64,000 nt of DNA from Laccaria trichodermophora (lineage: Eukaryota; Basidiomycota; Agaricomycetes; Agaricales; Hydnangiaceae): positions 434,001 to 498,000 of the forward strand of contig JACTVC010000022.1 in the NCBI GenBank assembly GCA_018417955.1. Reading direction: 5' to 3'. The translations under genes and the position numbers were made by a program. This document shows, in pieces, positions 57,471-64,000 of the stretch. The first letter of the stretch is position 1. Every line of letters begins with the position of its first letter. The notes beneath the pieces were generated by a model that saw only the letters and a program-made list of their open reading frames with translations, was not told the DNA's origin and did not search any database.

Positions 57471-58160
57471 TTGCCATGGACGAGATTTTTCAACGGCAAC
57501 ACCTTCGACGACGAAAATGAACTCTTTTATGACGACGATTACCATTCTGAACGAGATCCTGCAGCTGATGAGGCCGATAATGCTGCAGAGGAACTGTCTG
57601 ATGACGAGGAGCAGCAAACACAACCTCCGGTTGCCGTTTTAAATACACGATTTTTGAAGCAAGGATTAGAGGGAGAGAACATAGCTGAAATCATCCGGGA
57701 AGTCCTTGATTTCATGAGCTCAAAACACATTAATTTGCCACTGTTTCTCGATGCACTGAGCTGGGGTGATCCCAGGTGCCATTCAGACGCCAAAATTCAG
57801 TACGCGCGGACGTCGTTGATGGTCAGCGATGAACTTCCTGGCATTTTGGAACGATGGTACCACCCCCCTCGAGGCTCAAGAAAGGGGAAGGGGAGGAGAC
57901 CAGCTGGTGCCCAGCAAGTACTACGCAACTTTGCGAGAAAATGTGTTGTCGACTGCATAGACAGGGAGATTAAAACATCTGCACCATTATTCCTTTCACC
58001 ACCTGAACATCTCTCTCATAAAACTCTCACAAGCATTGACTTTCAATCTTTGAAGGAGGAGGTGAAGGCAGCCACACCAACTTTGTGGGAGGTGCTTCAT
58101 CAGGCGGCATACAGTCCTGAACAGGAACAAAGAAATAGCCACAAAGATCCCGACATGGCC
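57471..58160 (+). pseudogene. DUF6589-type protein, N-terminal fragment
   Basis: An open frame includes FMSSKHINLPLFLDALSWGDPRCHSDAKIQYARTSLM, ELPGILERWYHPPRG and LWEVLHQAAYSPEQEQRNSHKDPDM. These are features of a large basidiomycete family of unknown function often annotated DUF6589. Homology ends at KDPDM (about 58155), after which the frame runs into the reverse strand of a helicase gene. No ATG in frame was found at the front. The rest of the gene is missing. Confidence 0.6.
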
Positions 58161-59190
58161 AGTCCTTTCCTCAGAACCTTAGAATGCCACTCCTGACTTT
58201 TGCTTTTAGGCCACTTTAAGTGCAAAGGCAACCGGCTCCGCATCCACTTCATTGCACCCATCGCGACGTTAATGTCATCAAAAAAAATCATGGACTGTAT
58301 GAGATCAAGATTCTCAGCATCAGAACCTTCAGGAGTTAACAAAAAGTCCAATGATTCGAAATCGCTTTTCCCGCCTTTCATTAACCGAACAAACCACGCA
58401 ATATTTGGCCTGTCAGTACCAAGATTGACGTGGTATGAATTATCAGACTGGATGTGCATGACCTTTCGGACTTCAGCCAAGACTAGAGGAGAAAGTGTGG
58501 CAGACGTAACGAGGAAGGGAATATTTGCTGGGACAAAAGAGCGGAGAGTCCCAAGTTCTGAGTATATTGGCTGAAATTTATCTCCCCATTGAGATATGCA
58601 GTGTGCTTCATCAATAACGAACGTAGAAATATGAGCGGCGAATTTGGGATCGCTTAGAAGTCTCCGAAATCCGTCGTGTTCGAGGCACATATCTGGTGAG
58701 GTGATGATGACCTGGTGCCGTAAGGTCATCATTTCCTACAAACGCGAGGTCAATCTTTCATAGTTTATTCATCAGAATGAAATAAAACCTTATGTATGGA
58801 CTCATTATAAGTCTTGCCGTTTACAGCGACCGCCGAAAAGCCCATCTGTTTAAATCTCTCGGCCTTTCATTTTTAGCTTATGGAAATTCTTGAGAGATGA
58901 TTGCAATGTATTCACCTGATCCTCCTCTAATGCATTCAATGGTGAGATAACGACCACAATTTTTTTGGGATCTAAAAACAAGGGCATGACAAATGGCATG
59001 GTTTTGCCTGCACCAGTTCCTGCTATAACTGAGCAATCTAGCCCCAAGTGTAGCGCCTCCCCGACATCCACCTGCCATGTGTACAGCACCTTCCCAGGAT
59101 TACGACGGCAGAACTCCGTATGCAATGTCGCGCGAGTGGAGGCAGATTGATAGCCGCTCTTTTTGAATGCATCGTTCCGAGCTTTTCATA
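58150..59190 (-). pseudogene. RecQ-family DNA helicase, N-terminal fragment
   Basis: Three exons of a RecQ-like helicase are visible: FCRRNPGKVLYTWQVDVGEALHLGLDC with motif I AGTGAGKTM, then VVVISPLNALEEDQV, then VIITSPDMCLEHDGFRRLL, motif II VIDEAHCISQWGD and motif III FLVTSATLS. The sequence stops inside the second RecA domain after EWHSKVLRKGLA, where it meets the DUF6589 fragment. The 3' half with motifs IV-VI is absent, so it cannot be an active helicase. Confidence 0.75.
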
Positions 59191-59544
59191 AGTGCGCAGT
59201 GGATTTCTCGACTTCTCTCCGGTGGCTATCTTGACGTGATTCTGTGGGCGCCATCTACCTGATTCGGAGAAGTTGTCAGTACCCTGTATTCCCGAAAAGA
59301 AGGATGGGCGCGCCGTGTTCTGATTTGGTGATGTAAGGGTGACATCGGGTGAAAATTGCAGGATATATGTCACACTGTCACTCGAGCCTACCCCTACCCA
59401 TCAAAGTGCACCAGACGTTATACTCAGGATGTTGCGCATGAATTTTATCTTTTTTTTGCCTCCGACTTTAGAGTCCGCTGATGGGATCTTATCTCCCTCC
59501 TGCAAAGCGCTTCATCCTGCCCTATAACGTCGGGAACGAGACTA

Positions 59545-59690
59545 TCCATGGCCCATAAACCCAGGTAATTGAAGGAGCTTATGCCATCAAGGTAAGTATG
59601 AGTTGTTACCATGTGCATGCCCGCATTTTATACACCCAAGGATGCTGCATGGACCACCTTGTGTGTCATGTCACGAGATAACCACCACCT
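59545..59690. repeat. Right half of the telomere-like dispersed repeat, interrupted copy
   Basis: Begins TCCATGGCCCATAAACCCAGG, the right target-site copy, and follows the 37.7 kb copy through AGGTAAGTATGAGTTGTT before diverging. Confidence 0.85.
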
Positions 59691-60244
59691 TTCTGCTGTC
59701 GTTCCCCTATCACTCGGATTTTCTGCAGGCTACACAACAAGGAATGAAAACAATCCTCATCGAGCGCACATTTCTTGCCACATAATACATATTATGTCTA
59801 AATTCCACAAGAAATGGGGACTTGAAATCGGAGATGCACATGTGCACTCGACAGGAGGGCTAGCTCTGCTCTACGAGCGATAGGCTCAGGCCACTAAACA
59901 GCTTACATGTCGAATTACGCGGTATCAATGGCGGCGTGTTCACCTCAGGCCGGAGTGCTGGCGATTTTTCTCTATGCTTCGCCTCAGCATGCGCTCACCC
60001 TCGTCTTTATAATTCCTCTGCCACCGATCCAAGCTGTCCCAAGAACTTGTTGATGACCCCCAGCCCTATGTGTCTCCACGGGTTTACCCACAAAGTCGAG
60101 TCAGATCTGCCCTGCGTGATGAGGAACAAGTCGCTTTTCGGGAGCGTTGGCCTTTCAATCCGATGAGATTAGGGGCTCCAACGTATTCGGTCTTTCCAGG
60201 AGCAGATCGCAATATCCAAGTAGGCCAAGCTAGAGCCACACTGG
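59691..60244. other. Region without a confident gene
   Basis: A plus-strand stretch (SPRVYPQSRVRSALRDEEQVAFRERWPFNP, 60070-60252) has protein-like composition but no start, partners or known family. Confidence 0.3.
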
Positions 60245-60760
60245 ATGATTAGCAGGTCATGGCCTGTCCCTCATCCCACCCTCAACATACTCAATGCAAA
60301 CGGCATGTCCAGAATCAACAGCCATCAACGGTCAAGGTCGATGAGGTGTCCCTACATCGTCGTCGTCTTCTTCAGAGATCGTGTCGAACACGCGCACCAC
60401 TTCGAATGGCATGCTGACATACCAGAGGTGCCACATCGGTCTGTCGTCTTGCGCTATTTGCGTGGGGGTGCTCAACATCATCATGGAAGTGGGGGGGTGG
60501 GGGCTGAAGTTCGGATTTGGAAGAGGAGAGAGAGGAAGGGCAAAGAGGAGGGGTCACTCCGTTCACGGCGCTGTCCACACCAAGCCCAGAAGCAGTCCCG
60601 TACAAATTATAGTTATCCCACCCAACGTGATTAACCGTTAACCGGCTCCTGAAAATAATGCTGCGAGATCATGAACCACTTAGGATGGCTCACTTGGTCG
60701 TGTTCTGCTAAAAAGGCCAGCCTATGGGCGGGATGTTGGGTAGGCTGGGCCACCATTGTT
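60245..60760 (-). pseudogene. F-box-type protein fragment, decayed copy
   Basis: Similar in sequence and order to 62900-63430 (AACATACTCAAT, CACCAACGGTC..GGCCGAT, TTCGAATGGCATG, AGGCTGGGCCACCATTG) but with stops in all frames where the other copy is open. It is a direct duplicate lying 2.7 kb away. Confidence 0.65.
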
Positions 60761-60911
60761 AGACAAAAAAGTGATATCTCATATCCTGGGGGGGCGCACC
60801 GCCCCTTGGGGCTGATGGGATGTTTGTGTGGTTATGCGTAGAGGTAGTTCTTCGATGGATGGTTTAATTGAAAGTAACAAGTAATCACGGAGATTTCTCT
60901 ACATTTTCTCA

Positions 60912-62410
60912 CTATTCTAAAATGTCTCTGGTACCGATTGCTTCATGTCCCTGTTCTGCGAGGAAAGCTACCACTTCACCCTGTGCCAGCATGAGTGCTG
61001 TATTTCCATCGGAATCCTTCACATCCAGCTTGGCACCATGTTGTAAAAGGACTCTTGCACAAGCAAGGTTGTTTTGTGCAGCCAAGTGCAGAGGTGTTTG
61101 TCCAGCATCGTTTTTAGCATTGACATCGGCACCATGCAAGATCAATATCTCAACACACTCAGAACGCACAAGAGATCTATCATGGTCACTCCCATAGGGA
61201 TCTCGTGCACCAATATGTGCGTCAATGGCAACATGCAAAGGAGTGTCGCCTTCCTTCGCCCCATATGGGACATTGTGGTGACGGACATTGACATCGGCTC
61301 CACCTTTGCAGAGTGCTTCAACCACAGTCGGCACGGTGTCCCAGGTGTCATATCTTTTGGTACTGTAGCCAGATTGGGTCAACGCAAAGGACAGGACACT
61401 GTGGTTGTAACGGCTAAGCTGTGCTATGTTTGCACCAGCATTGCAGAGCAATGTTAACGTTTGCGCGGTGGTAGGTGCATAAACGTAGTGATCCTTGATA
61501 GGGCTGATTGCTGCAAACAGGATACCCTCTCCAGTACCAACCACGTTCAAGTTGGCACCTGCATCAAGTAGCGCTTGGACCACTTTGGGATCTTTCTGTG
61601 ATGCAGCATACACAAGTGGGGTCATGCCATCCCATAACTCCTCAATATCGGCTCCAGCATCAAGTAGCATTTTGATAAGCTTGGGGTTTGAGCTGCCCCA
61701 AGCGTCTACCACAGCATGCAAGGAACGTTCCAGTGGAGCTCCATGTTCCACCAGCAGTTTGATTGCTGCGACACATGTATTGTAGAGGTGTGGGTTGGTC
61801 CAGTCGTGCCGGATGAGTTCGTAGATGGTATGGGCACGCTTTCCATCCTTATGCACAAAATTAATGTCAGCACCTGCTTTGAAAAGGGCTTGGAGCACAA
61901 GAAAATCCTGGTGCACTCTCGTGCTGCGATAGCCCATTTCTTCTGCAATTGCACGCACTGCAGTCTCTCCGGAGGTCTCAACAGTATCGATGTCATAGCC
62001 AAGACGGATGAGGCATTGAATCAGCGGAATATCACCTGCCCGCGCTGCAATGTGAAAGGCACTCCACCCATCATACAATTTGTGATTATAGAAAAAACTG
62101 GCACCATTTTCTAGAACAGGTGGGTTTGGGATGTGCACGCCAATGTCAAGCTGAATAGACATGAGATTCTGAATCTGTCACCGAATTGATCACTCACAAG
62201 CGCCGCCAACCAAAAATGTGCACCAGACATTCCGTAGTTGCAGACACACTTCGCCATTTCGTCGTAGTCATTTGTGCCAAATTCGGATTGCATTTGCAGG
62301 AGGAAGGCGAAGGACATAATTTTCCATCGCAGCTCCAGAGGTAACTTCGCAAAAAAGGCCAGGGTAGCTGTTGTAGAATCCATCGTAATACAGAATCTTG
62401 ACGTCTTCAT
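60912..62410 (-). CDS. Ankyrin-repeat protein with F-box-like N terminus
   Basis: The exon 62162-60912 is open for 416 residues and holds about ten ankyrin repeats, including DGWSAFHIAARAGDIPLIQCLI, DGMTPLVYAASQKDPKVVQALLDAGANLN, GDTPLHVAIDAHIG and AGQTPLHLAAQNNLACARVLLQHGA. An upstream exon (62410-62180) encodes FFAKLPLELRWKIMSFAF, resembling an F-box or related LPxE..WxI helix pair. The joint between them is unclear; the nearest GT-AG pair would give an intron of only about 29 bp. Ankyrin repeats bind proteins; with an F-box it could recruit targets to an SCF ubiquitin ligase (inference). Confidence 0.7.
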
Positions 62411-62676
62411 TCGCTGCAGAGGGTTATCGACAAAAGGAAAGGGGTTTGTGTAGAGTTGGCGGAACAGATGTTAGGGGCCAGCGTCATCTTCCCACGATCA
62501 TGGGCTACTGAGCTTGACCGCGCTTGACCAGGTTCCACAGAAACTGTCTAGATTACTTTGAACGAACCTATAATAGCGAGGGTACATAGGAAAGCAATTG
62601 AATATAAGGTCTAGAAATCTAAAACCAAGCAAGCAAAAGGCATTAATGACAGAATAACTGAAAGCACACCTAGTAC

Positions 62677-63384
62677 TCATAAAAAGATCTTCCCATCCTT
62701 GTCCGAAAGAATAACTGCTCCCTGACTCTGATCAATATTAATCTTCTCAACCGCACTCAAATCCAACTCATCAGGAACCTCCAGCGTCCTGACTTCCCCT
62801 ATTTCTCCTCCTCCTCCTTCCCCACTCGCCAAATCTCTCTCACACTCCCACTCATTCCTAAACGCAGGAAACGTCACAAACCTCAACCACTTCAAATGCC
62901 CTTCACCCTCTCCCTCATCCGCCCTATCTGCATCCCCACCCTCAACATACTCAATCTAAACCACATGTCCAAAATCAAAAGCCACCAACGGTCTAGGCCG
63001 ATCAGGCGCCCCTCCATCCTCGTCGTCGTCTTCAGAGATCGTGTCGGACACGCGCACCACTTCGAATGGCATGTTGACATACCAGAGGTGCGTCACCCCG
63101 TCGTCTGGCGCTGTTTGCGCGGAGGTGCTTAACGTCGTGGTGCATGTGGATGTAGATGTGGAGGTGGGAGGCTGAGGTCGGGATCCAGGAGAGGAGAACT
63201 CGCTCGAAGGGCGAAGAGGAGGAGTCACACTGTTCACCCCAGGCCCAGAAGCAGTCCTGTACAAATTGTAGTAATACCACTCAATGTGATTGCTCGGCAC
63301 CCGAAAATAATGCTCCGTGAGCACGAAGTGCATACGATGGCTGACTTGGTCGTGTTCCACCATTGAGACGACTGTGGACCTCAC
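62677..63384 (-). CDS. F-box-protein type, C-terminal part
   Basis: The frame reads HRMHFVLTEHYFRVPSNHIEWYYYNLYRTAS, a Ser/Thr-rich linker, VTHLWYVNMPFEVVRVSD, RPLVAFDFGHVV and, after an intron, HLKWLRFVTFPAFRNEW, ending LSAVEKINIDQSQGAVILSDKDGKIFL (stop 62677). This matches the conserved C-terminal half of F-box-like proteins expanded in agarics. No F-box is visible upstream; instead a TFB2 fragment begins at about 63430, so the gene looks truncated at its 5' end. Confidence 0.55.
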
Positions 63385-63429
63385 GTGTGGGATGTTCGGT
63401 AGGCTGGGCCACCATTGTCAAACAATGGA

Positions 63430-64000
63430 CGCGCTTTAAGTCTCTAAGTCAGCGGAAAAATGAGAAAGGTGGTAGAACCAACTCTGCCGAGTTCCATGGT
63501 CGATAGCATGAAGAGAAACCCTAAAATGAAACATATCTAGGTCCATTTGTCGCTCCTAAAAAAAGACTTAGGTCGACCCAAATTGTGGCAGCCGACACCT
63601 ACCTCCGTAAGGTGCAGATACTGCAACAACCCCAAAGCTGCTTGTGGCGAATGAAGGAGGAATTGGAACCCCGCAGATGTAGCTTGTTGGAAACTCGGTT
63701 CAAAAGTCGGAAACACCGCCAACTAAATCACAGAATCTGGGAAGATGTGAAGCTTTGTCAGAGTGGCAAGAGCTTCCATGTATACCCTATTGAAGATAAA
63801 AAGGTCGAAAATGGAGTGTATCGGACGGAGTTGAAGTACTTACGGTAGAAGCTGTGTTGGCTGATTCCGGTCAGAGGAGGTTCATGGTTGTTTGCCTTGA
63901 TATAGGGTCAAGCAGCCTGTAGATGGTGTCATACTCTAGCCTTGCAACTGCCAATTGCGTAGCTGTACCCACCGAAATATTGCAAGGCACGACGAAGGCT
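63430..64000 (-). pseudogene. Third TFB2 copy, broken (runs off the right edge)
   Basis: Parts of TFB2 exons are recognisable ([48 protein letters not shown]). Compared with the intact gene, about 400 bp from SFRQA to ITSAGFQF are missing; the breakpoints share ATAAC in the parent gene. There are in-frame stops (after PDSVI; within CTCTGACCGG). It is a pseudogene fragment next to the truncated F-box gene. Confidence 0.8.

Larger units (their letters stand above)
53430..59544. mobile_element. TIR element with 9-bp target duplication carrying truncated DUF6589-type and RecQ genes
   Basis: Flanked by TCCATGGCC (53421-53429 and 59545-59553) inside the dispersed repeat; the uninterrupted copy at 37.7 kb shows the empty site. 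Ends are imperfect inverted repeats, TAATCTCGGCTCC left and TAGTCTCGTTCCC right (read inward). A further inverted match TCTGGTGCA.TTTGATGGGTAGGGGTAGGCTCG lies at about 57370-57405 and 59375-59410. A 9-bp duplication is typical of Mutator-like elements, but no such transposase is present. Without the nested Harbinger element it is about 2.2 kb and carries the heads of two convergent genes fused at about 58155. Confidence 0.75.

Noticed and set aside
53430..59544. 8-bp duplication CCATGGCC indicating a hAT element
   Set aside because: Including the preceding T on both sides gives TCCATGGCC (9 bp), which also makes the two ends TAATCTCG and TAGTCTCG align better.
1..64000. CRISPR arrays, operons or bacterial origin
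   Set aside because: Genes are interrupted by short GT-AG introns and all recognised families are fungal; no regular spacer array was seen.

Overview
The window is nuclear DNA of a mushroom-forming basidiomycete (Agaricomycetes). Genes are split by many 45-60 bp GT-AG introns. The single-copy genes are fungal: a lipoxygenase, a DUF2415 propeller, a basidiomycete-type Hsp70, TFIIH subunit Tfb2, a PIG-Y-like protein, a Psathyrella-type beta-propeller lectin, a Ste6-like ABC exporter and a ubiquitin protease. The mobile elements (Ngaro, KDZ with a TET/JBP gene, PIF/Harbinger) are those expected in agaric genomes. The species cannot be named from the sequence.

Layout. 1-5.4 kb holds the 3' end of a lipoxygenase (+), a DUF2415 gene (-) and an Hsp70-like gene (-). 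5.63-28.73 kb is a Ngaro-type tyrosine-recombinase retrotransposon with complete split direct repeats (A1...B1-A2-B2). Its gag, RT/RNase H and recombinase frames are open once two nested insertions are removed. The first insertion is a 16.3 kb KDZ DNA transposon (8194-24513). The second is a 1.18 kb AT-rich element with long inverted repeats (25743-26923). 28.8-46.7 kb carries host genes (PIG-Y-like, TFB2, lectin, Ste6-like) framed by a 3.3 kb inverted segmental duplication; the second copy holds broken copies of TFB2 and PIG-Y. 46.7-53 kb has a ubiquitin protease and remnants of a DHX35-type helicase and of a second lipoxygenase. 53.26-59.69 kb is a three-level nest: a dispersed repeat split by a TIR element with a 9-bp target duplication, which carries truncated DUF6589-type and RecQ genes and is itself split by a Harbinger element with frameshifted genes. 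59.7-64 kb has an F-box relic, an ankyrin gene, the C-terminal part of an F-box gene and a third, broken TFB2 fragment.

The most remarkable object is the KDZ element. It appears to be a complete cargo-bearing transposon with five multi-exon genes. These are a CxC2/KDZ transposase, a TET/JBP-like dioxygenase whose H-x-D...H...R site is intact, a 535-residue protein built from about 17 copies of an LDRP motif, an 831-residue protein with a cysteine cluster resembling a zinc cluster, and a homeodomain-like protein. The whole element, coding and non-coding, is studded with CCGCCGG/CCGGCGG: 39 copies counted by eye, against one noticed in the other 48 kb. This motif is a palindrome of CGG half-sites and contains two CpGs, so it could be a recognition site for an element protein or a substrate of the TET/JBP enzyme. 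Three tRNA-like repeats lie just upstream of the transposase.
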